Shown one piece after another: positions 8,011-16,748 of a DNA stretch of 64,000 nucleotides. Where the stretch lies: the NCBI RefSeq assembly GCF_040219615.1, contig NZ_JAVJSE010000008.1, forward strand, positions 1 through 64,000, given 5' to 3'. The translations under genes and the position numbers were made by a program. A model generated the notes under the pieces. That model searched no databases. It had not been told where the DNA came from and was given only the letters and a program-made list of their open reading frames with translations. Source of the DNA: Thalassobaculum_A sp040219615. Its GTDB lineage: Bacteria > Pseudomonadota > Alphaproteobacteria > Thalassobaculales > Thalassobaculaceae. Positions within the stretch are counted from its first letter, which is position 1, and every line of letters begins with the position of its first letter.

Positions 8011-9372
8011 ATGGAGGACGTCGTGGCAACCCTCCTGCGCCACCTCGCCAGCGACATCGAGAAAGTGGCGGATTTCCGGCTCTACGGCCGGGTGACCGCG
8101 GTCCTCGGCATGATGGTCGAGATCGGCGGCGTGGAGCGCGCGCTGTCGATCGGCGACCGCTGCTACGTGCAGGCGCGCGGGAATCGGATGGTAACCTGCG
8201 AGGTCGTCGGGTTCCGCGACGGCCGGGCCCTGGCCATGCCGTTCGCCGCGTTGGAGGGGGTCGGCATTGGCTCGCGGGCGCAGATCTCGGATGCCGAGCC
8301 CGTGGTCTATCCGGACGAGGGCTGGCTCGGACGGGTCATCGACGCGATGGCCGAGGAGATCGACGGCAAGGGTCCTCTGACCGAGGGCAACGACGCCTAT
8401 TCCCTGCGCGCGTCGCCGCCGCCGGCCCACAAGCGCAACCGGGTCGGGGCCAAGCTCGACGTCGGGGTCCGCGCGATCAACCAGTTCCTCTCGATCTGCA
8501 GCGGCCAGCGCATGGGCATCTTCGCCGGCTCCGGCGTCGGCAAGTCGGTGCTGATGGCGATGCTGGCCCGGTTCGCCAGCGCCGACGTCTTCGTCATCGG
8601 CCTGATCGGCGAACGCGGCCGCGAGGTCCAGGAATTCATCCAGGACTATCTCGGCGAGGAGGGCATGCGCCGCAGCGTCGTGGTGGTCGCGACCTCGGAC
8701 GAGAGCCCGCTGATGCGCCGCCAGGCCGCCTATCTGACCCTGGCGACGGCGGAGTATTTCCGCGACCGGGGCAAGCAGGTGCTCTGCATGATGGATTCGG
8801 TCACCCGCTTCGCCATGGCCCAGCGCGAGATCGGCCTGGCGACCGGCGAGCCGCCGGCCTCGAAAGGCTACACGCCGACGGTGTTCGCCGAGCTGCCGCG
8901 GCTGCTGGAGCGGGCCGGTCCCGGGGTCGCCGAGGGCTCGATCACCGGGCTGTTCAGCGTCCTGGTCGAGGGTGACGACCACAACGAGCCGATCTCCGAC
9001 GCGGTGCGCGGCATCCTCGACGGCCACATCGTCCTGGAGCGGGCGATCGCCGACCGCGGTCGCTACCCGTCGATCAACATCCTGCGCTCGGTCTCGCGAA
9101 TGATGCCGGGCTGCAACACCGCCGAGGAGAACGCGCTGGTGCGGCGGGCCCGGGCCCTGATGGCGACCTACGAGGACATGGCAGACATGATCCGGCTCGG
9201 CGCCTACCGGCGCGGCAGCGACCCGCAGGTCGACGAGTCGATCAAGTACCACGACGCGCTGGAGGCCTTCCTCACCCAGGACAAGGACGAGCAGTCCGAG
9301 CTCGACGACGGCTATGTCCGCCTGGGCGAGATTCTGGACGGCGACGGGACGCTCGACGGCCCTGGCGAGTGA
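8011..9372 (+). CDS. fliI: Flagellar export ATPase FliI
   Basis: Cytoplasmic ATPase of the flagellar type III export apparatus, 453 residues, related to the F1 beta subunit. Walker A is GSGVGKS at 173-179, preceded by the GQRMGIFA stretch; Walker B falls in VLCMMDSVTRFAMAQRE. The C-terminal helical part follows the conserved GRYPSINILRSVSR. The start is uncertain: the ATG at 8011 itself overlaps a GGAGGA that would be an ideal ribosome site for the GTG at 8023, giving a 449-residue protein starting at residue 5. Followed by fliJ after 10 bases; fliH is in the other big cluster. Confidence 0.95.
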   Translation: MEDVVATLLRHLASDIEKVADFRLYGRVTAVLGMMVEIGGVERALSIGDRCYVQARGNRMVTCEVVGFRDGRALAMPFAALEGVGIGSRAQISDAEPVVYPDEGWLGRVIDAMAEEIDGKGPLTEGNDAYSLRASPPPAHKRNRVGAKLDVGVRAINQFLSICSGQRMGIFAGSGVGKSVLMAMLARFASADVFVIGLIGERGREVQEFIQDYLGEEGMRRSVVVVATSDESPLMRRQAAYLTLATAEYFRDRGKQVLCMMDSVTRFAMAQREIGLATGEPPASKGYTPTVFAELPRLLERAGPGVAEGSITGLFSVLVEGDDHNEPISDAVRGILDGHIVLERAIADRGRYPSINILRSVSRMMPGCNTAEENALVRRARALMATYEDMADMIRLGAYRRGSDPQVDESIKYHDALEAFLTQDKDEQSELDDGYVRLGEILDGDGTLDGPGE

Positions 9373-9382
9373 CCGCTGAACG

Positions 9383-9805
9383 ATGCGGCCGTTCGATACC
9401 CTGATCCGGCTTTCCGAGCAGCAGCTCGACGAGAAGCGCAAGGCCCTGTCCCAGTTGGAGTCGGGGCTGGAAGTGGCGCGGGCCGGCCGGGCGGCACTGG
9501 ACGTGGAACTGGCGAAGGAGCAGCAGGCTGCCGGCCAGTCGATCGACGGGGCCCGGACCTACGGCGCCTACGCCATGGCGATGATCGCCCGGCGCAAGGC
9601 CGCCGACCAGCTGGTCCGCGACACCGAGACGGCGGTCGAGGCGGCCCGCGAAGAGGTGCGCACCGCCTTCGCCGAGCTGAAGCGCTACCAGATCACCCAC
9701 GACGCCCGGCTCGCCAAGCTCGCAGCCGAGCAGGCCCGCAAGGACCAGGCGGTGGCCGACGAGACCGCCCAGCAGCTGCACCGCCGCAAGGACGACCGGT
9801 TGTAG
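9383..9805 (+). CDS. fliJ: Flagellar export chaperone/stalk protein FliJ
   Basis: Protein of 140 residues that is almost entirely alpha-helical coiled coil, rich in Ala, Glu, Lys and Arg, beginning MRPFDTLIRLSEQQLDEKRK. Size, coiled-coil content and position just after fliI match FliJ, the antiparallel coiled coil that sits in the FliI hexamer and contacts FlhA. Sequence conservation in this family is low, so the call depends partly on position. It ends 11 bases before a convergent AraC gene. Confidence 0.85.
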   Translation: MRPFDTLIRLSEQQLDEKRKALSQLESGLEVARAGRAALDVELAKEQQAAGQSIDGARTYGAYAMAMIARRKAADQLVRDTETAVEAAREEVRTAFAELKRYQITHDARLAKLAAEQARKDQAVADETAQQLHRRKDDRL

Positions 9806-9816
9806 GAGAGGTCGCG

Positions 9817-10749
9817 CTACCGGCCGGGGCTGCCGGCGCCTCTCGCATGCGCCCGGGCGTAGCGTCCGGGCGAGCATCCGACGGTCCGCCGGAACGCGGT
9901 GCCGAAGGCATGCTCGGACGAATAGCCGAGCTCGAGGGCGATCTGGGCGATCGTGTCGCGGCCTTCGACGAGCCTGTCCTCGGCCAGCATCATCCGCCAG
10001 CGCGTCAGGTAGCCGATCGGGGCTGACCCGACCCGCTCCCGGAAGCGCTCGGCGAAGGTCGAGCGCGACATGCCAGCCCGGCGCGCCAGTTCCCGCAGGC
10101 TCCACGGGTGGGATGGATCGGCGTGCATCGCCGTGATCGCCGCACTCAGCTGCGGGTCGGCCAGGGCGGAGAGCCAGCCGGTGTCGTCTGGCGAACGTTG
10201 CGCCAAGTAGAGGCGGAGCGTCTGAACCAGGATCATGTGCGAGAGGTGCTGGGCGACCAGCGACGCCCCCGGCTGTGCCTCTCGAAGCTCCTCCATCATC
10301 AGTTCCAGGGACCACCGCAGTCTCGCCTGATCGCCGGTCGCCTCGACCCGGATGATCGGAGGCAGGCTCCTGAAGATCCCTTCGGCATGGCGGCCGGTCA
10401 CCTCGAACCGGCTGCCGACCAGGAAGACGTCGCCGCCGCCGTTGTAGGTGACGACCTCGCCGCTCCGGTTCGGGTCGAGGACGTCGCTCGCGCGCCGCGA
10501 CGGCACCGTCGGATCGCTCGCGATCGTGACCGGGGAGCCGCTGGGCAGCACGAAGCAGTCGCCTTCGTTCAACCGGATCGCGGCACCACCGGCGAGCGAC
10601 AGCCAGCACCCGCCCTTGAGGACCGCGTAGCACTTGATACGGCCGGCGAGGTCGTCGAGCGTCAGCGACCATGTACCGCCGGCGTCGAAGCCGGCGGTGA
10701 TGTAGCTGCGCGGCTTCAGCAGGGCGAGCACCTGTGACAGCGGATCCAT
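9817..10749 (-). CDS. AraC-family regulator with cupin-type sensor domain
   Basis: Transcription factor of 310 residues. The N-terminal half (about 1-190) is a cupin-like ligand domain beginning MDPLSQVLALLKPRSYITAG. The C-terminal 100 residues are the double helix-turn-helix of AraC/XylS proteins, with WSLRELARRAGMSRSTFAERF and the signature GYSSEHAFGTAFRRTVGCSP. The ATG at 10749 fits homologues and has GAGGGTG upstream; the frame is open a little further. It is divergent from an oxidoreductase gene, 125 bases away, which it probably controls. This pair has no evident motility role and looks like an insertion in the flagellar region. Confidence 0.88.
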   Translation of the reverse strand: MDPLSQVLALLKPRSYITAGFDAGGTWSLTLDDLAGRIKCYAVLKGGCWLSLAGGAAIRLNEGDCFVLPSGSPVTIASDPTVPSRRASDVLDPNRSGEVVTYNGGGDVFLVGSRFEVTGRHAEGIFRSLPPIIRVEATGDQARLRWSLELMMEELREAQPGASLVAQHLSHMILVQTLRLYLAQRSPDDTGWLSALADPQLSAAITAMHADPSHPWSLRELARRAGMSRSTFAERFRERVGSAPIGYLTRWRMMLAEDRLVEGRDTIAQIALELGYSSEHAFGTAFRRTVGCSPGRYARAHARGAGSPGR

Positions 10750-10874
10750 GGCACCCTCGGACGATCGCGAAAGTATTACGGACTGTAGAGCATAGATCAT
10801 CCGATCCATTGCCCGCATATCGTGGCGGGCCGGGCCTCGAGGAGCAGGCCCGAGATCTCAGCGGAGCGGAAATC

Positions 10875-11825
10875 ATGAAGGCAGCAATCGTCGAGACGCT
10901 CGGCGTCACCCCGCGGGTCGGCAACTTCGGCGAGCCTAGTGCCGGCCCCGGCGAAGTCGTCGTCACGGTCGGCGCGGCACCGTTGAGCCCGATCGTTAAG
11001 GCCCTGGCATCCGGGCGGCACTATGCCGGTGGCTCGTCGGCCGGCTTCGTCCCCGGCGTGGACGGGGTGGGTGTCGATCCGTCGGGTCGGCGCGTCTACT
11101 TCCTCTTTCCGAAGGCGCCATACGGTTCCATGGCCCAGAAGGCGCTGGTTCCGGACGACATGCTGGTGGCGGTGCCCGATGCGCTGCCGGACGATCGCGC
11201 CGCCGCCGTCGCGACGGGAGGATTGGCCTCCTGGGTCGCCCTGACGCGGCGCGCGAAGCTCCGCGCCGACGAGGTCGTACTCGTGAACGGCGCGACCGGG
11301 GCCGCGGGACGGATGGCCCTGCAGGTCGCCCGGTACTTGGGCGTGGGCAGGGTCGTCGCGGTCGGGCGCAGCGCCGCCCGGCTCCGTGAGGCCGAGGCCG
11401 ATGTGCGCATCGTCCTGGACGCCGATGCGGATCCCTCCCTGCGTGCCGAGTTCGACCGCGGAGTCGACATCGTGCTGGACTTCGTCTGGGGCGAGCCGGC
11501 GAGCCGCCTGCTCCGGGCCGCGGCCGGCAATCGAGGCTCCCGGGCGGGCGAGCCGCGCCTGCGCTATGTGCAGCTCGGTACTGCGGCCGGAGCAGAGATC
11601 CCGTTGCGCGGAGACATGCTGCGCGGGTCCGGGCTGGAACTGATCGGCAGCGGGATCGGCAGCGTACCGCTCAAGGAGCTCTTGGCCGGGGCCGGGGAGT
11701 TGCTTGCCGCGGCACCCGCCGCCGGGTTCGAGCCGCCCTTCGTCAGCGTTCCGCTAGACCATCTGGCCGAAGCCTGGGAAGGGCGCTCGGAGATCAGATA
11801 CGTCATCCGCCCGAATCCGGCCTGA
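10875..11825 (+). CDS. Zinc-independent MDR-family oxidoreductase (quinone oxidoreductase-like)
   Basis: Medium-chain dehydrogenase/reductase of 316 residues. The C-terminal Rossmann domain shows the NADPH motif NGATGAAG and a following helix; the N-terminal GroES-like part lacks the cysteines of zinc alcohol dehydrogenases, as in the quinone oxidoreductase branch. Substrate cannot be read from sequence. The ATG at 10875 has GCGGAGCGGA upstream. It is paired head to head with the AraC regulator and converges with the HAD gene 18 bases downstream. Confidence 0.8.
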   Translation: MKAAIVETLGVTPRVGNFGEPSAGPGEVVVTVGAAPLSPIVKALASGRHYAGGSSAGFVPGVDGVGVDPSGRRVYFLFPKAPYGSMAQKALVPDDMLVAVPDALPDDRAAAVATGGLASWVALTRRAKLRADEVVLVNGATGAAGRMALQVARYLGVGRVVAVGRSAARLREAEADVRIVLDADADPSLRAEFDRGVDIVLDFVWGEPASRLLRAAAGNRGSRAGEPRLRYVQLGTAAGAEIPLRGDMLRGSGLELIGSGIGSVPLKELLAGAGELLAAAPAAGFEPPFVSVPLDHLAEAWEGRSEIRYVIRPNPA

Positions 11826-11843
11826 TCGACGGTCGACCCGGCC

Positions 11844-12584
11844 TCACTCCTCCAGCAGCTCGGCCAGCCGGGTGATGATCCGGTCGGGTTTCGCCGGGTG
11901 GCCGGCGGGCATGCCCTTGCCGACCGGATCGCGCCAGATCGCGTGGAAGCCGAGGCGCTGGGGGACCACAACCTCCCAGTCCAGGTTGTCGCCGACGATC
12001 CAGGTGTCGGCGGCCGTGGTGCCGAGCGCCGACAGGGCGTGGGCGTAGGCCTGCTCCTCCGGCTTCCCGAATCCCATCTCGCCCTCGACCTGCACATGGA
12101 CGAAGTGCCGGGCCAGGTCGAAGCGCTCGATCTTGGCGCGCTGCTCGGCGGCGCTGCCGTTGGTGATCAGGCCGAGCCGCACGCCGCGCCCGGCCAGGGC
12201 GACCAGGGTGTCGACCGCGTCGGGATACAGGGCGGTCTCGGCGGTCCGCATGGCCGAGAAATGCGCCGACAGCCGGGTGACATAGCCGTCGTCCTCGACG
12301 CCGAGCGCGGACAGGCCGCGCGACACGATGCGCCGGCGCGTGGTGTGGATGTCGAGCCGGCCCTCGCGGTGCCGGTCCGGGTCCGACCAGAACCAGCGGG
12401 CCGCCTCGTGGATCGCCGAGGCGGCGCCCGGCACGTCGAGCCTCTCCGGGCGCTCCGGCAGCCCGTCGATCGCCCGATGCCACGCCTCGCGCGGGTGCAG
12501 GTGGGCGGTGATCAGGGTGTCGTCGAGGTCGAACAGGATTGCCGGCGGCAGGGCGGGGGTGCGTGACATCGGGCCTTCGGGCAT
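11844..12584 (-). CDS. HAD-superfamily hydrolase (subfamily IA)
   Basis: Phosphatase-like protein of 246 residues. HAD motif I is FDLDDTL near residue 19, with both aspartates; motif II is LITNGS; the Lys of motif III lies before FGKPEEQAY; motif IV is IVGDNLDWEV, with the first acidic residue followed by Asn where Asp is usual. A helical cap sits between motifs I and II. Such enzymes act on small phosphorylated metabolites; the substrate is unknown. It may start at residue 6 (ATG at 12569). It follows the FliK-like gene by 16 bases and is probably the last gene of the long leftward operon. Confidence 0.85.
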   Translation of the reverse strand: MPEGPMSRTPALPPAILFDLDDTLITAHLHPREAWHRAIDGLPERPERLDVPGAASAIHEAARWFWSDPDRHREGRLDIHTTRRRIVSRGLSALGVEDDGYVTRLSAHFSAMRTAETALYPDAVDTLVALAGRGVRLGLITNGSAAEQRAKIERFDLARHFVHVQVEGEMGFGKPEEQAYAHALSALGTTAADTWIVGDNLDWEVVVPQRLGFHAIWRDPVGKGMPAGHPAKPDRIITRLAELLEE

Positions 12585-12600
12585 GGCGGTCGGGAACGGG

Positions 12601-14829
12601 TCAGACGGACAGGGTGGTTGTACCGCCCGTCGACGAGGCTTCCAAGTCCACCGGCAGCGGCGGCATGACCGGCGCAGCCTTGAAGCTCAGATGCCCGATG
12701 ATGCCGGTCCGCTCCAGGGTGCCGTCGAACAGCGCCTTGATGTCCCTGCGCATTACCACCGGCAGCGGCCTGGTGGTGCGGATCAGCAGGTCGACCAGTT
12801 CGCTGCGGACCAGTCCGTCGAGCCGGAACGGGCCGATGTTGCTGAGGTCCAGGTCGACCAGGAACGCGGTGCCGGGCTTGCCGCTGCGGCCGTCGCGGCC
12901 GTCCCGGCGCTCCTTGCGGGTGAGCAGGCGGATCGGCCGGCGCTCGTCCCAGGCGACCGGGATCAGGTAGCTGCGCCAGCCGGTCTCGGACGGCTCGGAG
13001 GCGCGCTGCAGGGTCTTGAAGTCGTCGGACAGCGAGTCGAGCAGGCCCCGGCGGCTCGAGGCTTCCAGGAGCTGCGTGGCGTTGCGGCCCAGCCAGCCGC
13101 GGACGTCGCCGCCGCGCAGGGCGGCCATGAAGAACAGCATGGTGGCGGTCAGCTGCGGGCCGGGGCGCGGCATGGCCTCGAGCGCCTGGCGGGCCCCGGC
13201 CGGACCGAGCTGCTCCTCGAGCACCCGCAGCGCCGCCTCGAGAGCGGGCCACTCGCGGGCCAGCACCGGCAGCGGCGCGGCGCGCTCGGCCGATCCGGCG
13301 CCGCGCGACGCCAGCACGTCGAGCGCGATTCGAGTGCCGAGCCGGAGATCGGCCCGGGCGTCGAGCGCCAGGTAGCCGACGGCCGACTGCACGACCGGGC
13401 GGCCGGCGGCGGTCAGCCCGGCGATCTGGCCGTCGATGCGGGACGGGGCGCTGGCTCCAGGCTGGTTGACCAGGCCGGTCACCGCGCGGGCGGCACCCTC
13501 CGGGCGCGCGGCGGCCTCCGCCACCGCGGCGATGCGGACGGTCAGGACGGCACCGTTCGGCAGCGCCGCGCGCCCTGGCGAGGCGGTCTCCGCGGCCGGG
13601 GCGGCAGGACTGGCCTGGCCGGCCGCGGCCTGGTTGCCGGTGGCGGCCTGGCTGACTGTGGCGGCCGGGGAGGTGGATGCGAGGGACGCCGGGACGGCAG
13701 ACGCCGGGACGGCAGACGCCGGGACCGGGGTCGGCGAAACTGCGGCTGCCGGCCCGCTGGCCGAACCGGATACGGAACCGGTCGGGATGGGGGGCGTGGG
13801 ACCGGACGCGGCGGTTGCGGGGCCGGTCGGTCCGGAAGCCGTGGGGCCTGACGGGCCCTGGGTCGGCGGGCGCTGGATCGGCGGGCCCTGGGTCGGTGGC
13901 GGGGCGGGGGCGGCGCGGCCGACCGACACGGCCTGCCCCGGTACCGAAGGTGCCGACTGGCCGGAAGCGGCCGCCGGTCCCCCGCCGGTCGCGACCGGGG
14001 CGGGCGTCGGCGCGGAACCGCCGGTCGCGGCCGCCGCTGAGGTCGCAGGGAATACCGGAGCGGCGCCGGTCGCCGCAGCCGGGTTCGGCGTGGCTGCAGT
14101 CGCTGGGGCTTGAGTGGGCGTGGCTTGAGTCGGCGTGGCTGCAGTCGGTGTGGCTTGAGTCGGCGTGGCGGGAATTTGCGCACCGGCCGGCGGGGCAGCG
14201 GCGGGCGCGGCCGGCTGCCCGGCCGGTGCCGGGCCCGGGACCACCGTGGCCTGCACGATGCGCCCGACCGTCAGCGGCACGGTCGGTGCCGGCGCCGCCG
14301 AGCCGGTGGTGACGACCGGCTGCGCGGGCGGCGCGGCGCCCGGCGTCGGGGCGGGGCGCACCGTCAGCTGTACCAGGGGCGGCTGCGCCGTCGGGTTGCG
14401 GATCTCGAGCGTCACCGGCGTGCCGGGCCGGAGCAGCTGGGCGACCTGGGCGCGGGTCAGCTCCAGCCGCACGTCGCCCTGTGCGGTGCGGACCGTGACG
14501 CCGCCATCGGCCGAGGCGGTGCGCACCTGCCCCTCGACGGTGGTCCCGGCGACGGCGCGGGCGAGATCCGGCGGCAGGGCCTGCGCCTGGGCCGGGCTGG
14601 TGGTGCCGGCCGGCGCGGCGGTCTGCCCTGCCGCAGGCTGTCCGCTCGCAGCTTGGCCGGTGGGGGGCTGGCCGGTGGGGTTCTGGCCGGTGGGGTTCTG
14701 GCCAGTGGGGTTCTGGCCAGTGGGGTTCTGGCCGGAAGGGGCGGGGGCCTGGGGCGCGGGAGGCTGGGACGTGGAGGAGGGAGCCGGGGGGCTTCCCGAC
14801 GGCGGCAGCGCCGATGGGATATCGCTCAC
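12601..14829 (-). CDS. Repeat-rich FliK-like protein of the flhF-flhG operon
   Basis: Protein of 742 residues of unknown function. The first 430 residues are low complexity (Pro, Ala, Thr, Gln, Gly) with tandem peptides QNPTG, TPTQA and PASAV and no predicted fold. A C-terminal domain of about 300 residues looks globular and conserved: LPNGAVLTVRIAAV, LREWPALEAAL-like helices, and a closing segment with SNIGPFRLDGLVR, RPLPVVMRRDIKALF and a final GHLSFKAAP. The layout (long disordered N-part, small C-domain) recalls FliK hook-length proteins, but the true fliK is at 28.5-30.6 kb. Its ATG overlaps the flhG stop by four bases, so it is cotranslated with flhG. Confidence 0.6.
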   Translation of the reverse strand: MSDIPSALPPSGSPPAPSSTSQPPAPQAPAPSGQNPTGQNPTGQNPTGQNPTGQPPTGQAASGQPAAGQTAAPAGTTSPAQAQALPPDLARAVAGTTVEGQVRTASADGGVTVRTAQGDVRLELTRAQVAQLLRPGTPVTLEIRNPTAQPPLVQLTVRPAPTPGAAPPAQPVVTTGSAAPAPTVPLTVGRIVQATVVPGPAPAGQPAAPAAAPPAGAQIPATPTQATPTAATPTQATPTQAPATAATPNPAAATGAAPVFPATSAAAATGGSAPTPAPVATGGGPAAASGQSAPSVPGQAVSVGRAAPAPPPTQGPPIQRPPTQGPSGPTASGPTGPATAASGPTPPIPTGSVSGSASGPAAAVSPTPVPASAVPASAVPASLASTSPAATVSQAATGNQAAAGQASPAAPAAETASPGRAALPNGAVLTVRIAAVAEAAARPEGAARAVTGLVNQPGASAPSRIDGQIAGLTAAGRPVVQSAVGYLALDARADLRLGTRIALDVLASRGAGSAERAAPLPVLAREWPALEAALRVLEEQLGPAGARQALEAMPRPGPQLTATMLFFMAALRGGDVRGWLGRNATQLLEASSRRGLLDSLSDDFKTLQRASEPSETGWRSYLIPVAWDERRPIRLLTRKERRDGRDGRSGKPGTAFLVDLDLSNIGPFRLDGLVRSELVDLLIRTTRPLPVVMRRDIKALFDGTLERTGIIGHLSFKAAPVMPPLPVDLEASSTGGTTTLSV
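13685..13729. repeat. 15-bp tandem repeat, about 3 units
   Basis: Unit GACGCCGGGACGGCA at 13685-13699 and 13700-13714, with a diverged third unit to 13729. In frame within the FliK-like gene it encodes repeated Pro-Ala-Ser-Ala-Val on the minus strand. Confidence 0.8.
14107..14166. repeat. 15-bp tandem repeat, 4 units
   Basis: Four units of GGCTTGAGTCGGCGT with a few changes (14107-14121, 14122-14136, 14137-14151, 14152-14166). In frame within the FliK-like gene; encodes alternating Thr-Pro-Thr-Gln-Ala type peptides on the minus strand. Confidence 0.85.
14655..14729. repeat. 15-bp tandem repeat, 5 units
   Basis: Five consecutive units close to GGCCGGTGGGGTTCT, then a degenerate sixth to about 14744. 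On the minus strand they encode repeated Gln-Asn-Pro-Thr-Gly near the N-terminus of the FliK-like protein. Near-identity of the units at the DNA level suggests recent expansion and likely length variation between strains. Confidence 0.9.
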
Positions 14830-15647
14830 CGGGTCTCCCGCAGGTGCTCGGCGATCGCTTCGACGTCGCGCGCGGCGTCGGCCCCAGGATAGCGGATCAT
14901 GATCGGGGTCTGGGTGCGGATCGACTCGATGACCTTGCGGTCGCGGCGGATGATCCCGGCCAGCGGCGGCTCGACCTTCAGGAAGTTGCCGCAGGCCTTG
15001 CGCAGGGTGTCGTAGGTGCGCTGGCCTTCGCCCCGGCTGTCGGCGGCATTGATCACCACCCGCAGGTCGACGGTCGGGTCATTGGTGACCGTGACCTTGA
15101 TGAACGCATAGGCGTCGGTCAGCGAGGTCGGTTCGGCGGTCGCCACCACCAGGACGGTGCCGGCGCGGCCCGACAGCAGGCGGACGGTCCGGTCGAGGCC
15201 GGCGCCCATGTCCATGACGACGCTGTCGTAGGAGCGACCGAGGTCGATCAGTTCGGTGCCGAGCGCGCCGAGCCGGTTGGACGGCAGCTGCGCGAGGTTT
15301 CCGGAGCCGGAGCGGCCGGCGATGATGTCGAACCGGCCCTCCTCGTAGCGCACCCGGGCCTGGGCCAGGGACAGCCGTCCGGCCAGCACGCCGCCGAGGT
15401 CACGCTGCGGCATCAGGCCGATCTGGATGTCGACGTTGGCGAGCCCGAGATCGGCGTCGAACAGCAGGACCTTCTCGCCGGCCCGGGACAGGGCGTGGCA
15501 CAGCGTGACCGCGAACCAGGTCTTGCCGACACCACCCTTGCCCGACGCCACGGCGATCAGGTTCCGCCCCTTCAGCAGTTTGGGCGGGGCCCCGGCGGGG
15601 GTCGGATCGTCGGACGGAACCATGCTGGATCCTTTCACACGCATCAT
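14826..15647 (-). CDS. flhG: MinD-like flagellar number regulator FlhG (FleN)
   Basis: ParA/MinD-type ATPase of about 273 residues. The deviant Walker A motif is AVASGKGGVGKTWFAV, followed by LLFDADLGLANVDIQIGLMP, which is characteristic of FlhG. It partners with the GTPase FlhF to set flagellar number and position at the pole. The start is an ATGATG overlapping the flhF stop (first ATG at 15647); an internal ATG at 15623 is an alternative. The C-terminus lacks a clear amphipathic membrane-targeting helix, but this was judged only by eye. Confidence 0.9.
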   Translation of the reverse strand: MMRVKGSSMVPSDDPTPAGAPPKLLKGRNLIAVASGKGGVGKTWFAVTLCHALSRAGEKVLLFDADLGLANVDIQIGLMPQRDLGGVLAGRLSLAQARVRYEEGRFDIIAGRSGSGNLAQLPSNRLGALGTELIDLGRSYDSVVMDMGAGLDRTVRLLSGRAGTVLVVATAEPTSLTDAYAFIKVTVTNDPTVDLRVVINAADSRGEGQRTYDTLRKACGNFLKVEPPLAGIIRRDRKVIESIRTQTPIMIRYPGADAARDVEAIAEHLRETR

Positions 15648-16603
15648 TCCGCAGCCTGGTCGCGGGCGGCCGCATATTTGGGAAGCAACAGACGTGCCAG
15701 AGACACCGGGTTCAGCGGGGCCAGCCCGTCGGCGACGCTGGCGCCGATCCCGACCTCGGAGAACGCCAGACGGCCGGCGCTGGCGGCGCTCAGCAGCCCA
15801 CCGAGCCGGCGGGCGATGTCGAGGCGGGTCGCGAGCAGCCGCCGGGCGCCCATTGCGGCGTAGGCCTGGGCGAGTTCGGCGGCCTCCAGGGCGTCGCCGC
15901 CGGCAGCCATCACCAGCACGACCTCGGCCTCGATCCCGGCGATCAGCCGGCGCTGCCGGGCCGCGTCGTCGGCGTCGAACGGGTTGCCGCCGGCACAGTC
16001 GATCAGGATCAGGGAACCCGGTCGGGCGGCGGTGACCGCGTCCTGCAAAGCGGCGGGGCCGTCGGCCTGCTGCAGGTCGACCTCCAGCAGCCGCGTGAAC
16101 GCATGCAACTGCTCGTAGCCGCCGGCCCGCTGGGTATCGGTGGTGATCACGCTGACCGGCCGGCGGTTCATGACCGCGCGGGTGGCGAGCTTGGCGGTGG
16201 TCACGGTCTTGCCGGCGCCGGGCATGCCGAGCAGCACCATCGGCCGCTTGCCGCCGGTGGGCAGCGGCTGGAACTTGAAATGCTGGTCGAGGGCGCCGGC
16301 CAGGGCCAGCAGCGGATCGTCGGCGTCGAGCGAGCCGGCCGAGCGGGTGAGCTTGTCGGCCAGTTCGCCGGGTACGTTGTGGTGCGCCAGCGCCTCGGCG
16401 ATCTCGTCGAGCGGATCGGCACCGTCGTCGTACTGGTCGTAGTGGTCCTCGTCCTCGACAGCCTCGATCGCGGCGGTGATCCGGATGCCGAGCCCGCCGT
16501 CGCCCTTCTGGGTCGAGACGATGATCGCGTCGGCCCCGAGATGGGCTTTCACGAGCTGCATGGCCTCGGCCATCGACGGCGCGGTGAAGGTCTTCAGGCG
16601 CAT
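15644..16603 (-). CDS. flhF: Flagellar placement GTPase FlhF
   Basis: SRP-type GTPase of 319 residues that marks where the flagellum is built. It starts MRLKTFTAPSMAEAMQLVKA (typical FlhF B domain), has an acidic linker (about 48-70), an N domain, and a G domain with P-loop GMPGAGKT at 126-133 and ITTDTQRAGGYEQL. The G3 region reads ILIDCAGGNPF, and G4 (normally TKxD) reads TRLD. Overlaps flhG at its stop. It begins 145 bases after the end of flhA and could have its own promoter there. Confidence 0.92.
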   Translation of the reverse strand: MRLKTFTAPSMAEAMQLVKAHLGADAIIVSTQKGDGGLGIRITAAIEAVEDEDHYDQYDDGADPLDEIAEALAHHNVPGELADKLTRSAGSLDADDPLLALAGALDQHFKFQPLPTGGKRPMVLLGMPGAGKTVTTAKLATRAVMNRRPVSVITTDTQRAGGYEQLHAFTRLLEVDLQQADGPAALQDAVTAARPGSLILIDCAGGNPFDADDAARQRRLIAGIEAEVVLVMAAGGDALEAAELAQAYAAMGARRLLATRLDIARRLGGLLSAASAGRLAFSEVGIGASVADGLAPLNPVSLARLLLPKYAAARDQAAE

Positions 16604-16748
16604 CCAGGACCCTTACGGAGAGGGATTGCCGCGGTCGCCGCACGGACGCGGCCGACGGACGGGCGCGCTGCCGTCAGGCGCCGTCCCCCGGCCCATTCGT
16701 GGCCGGCCCACTCGTCGCCGACCCTGGACCCCAGCTTCCCGTTTCCCC

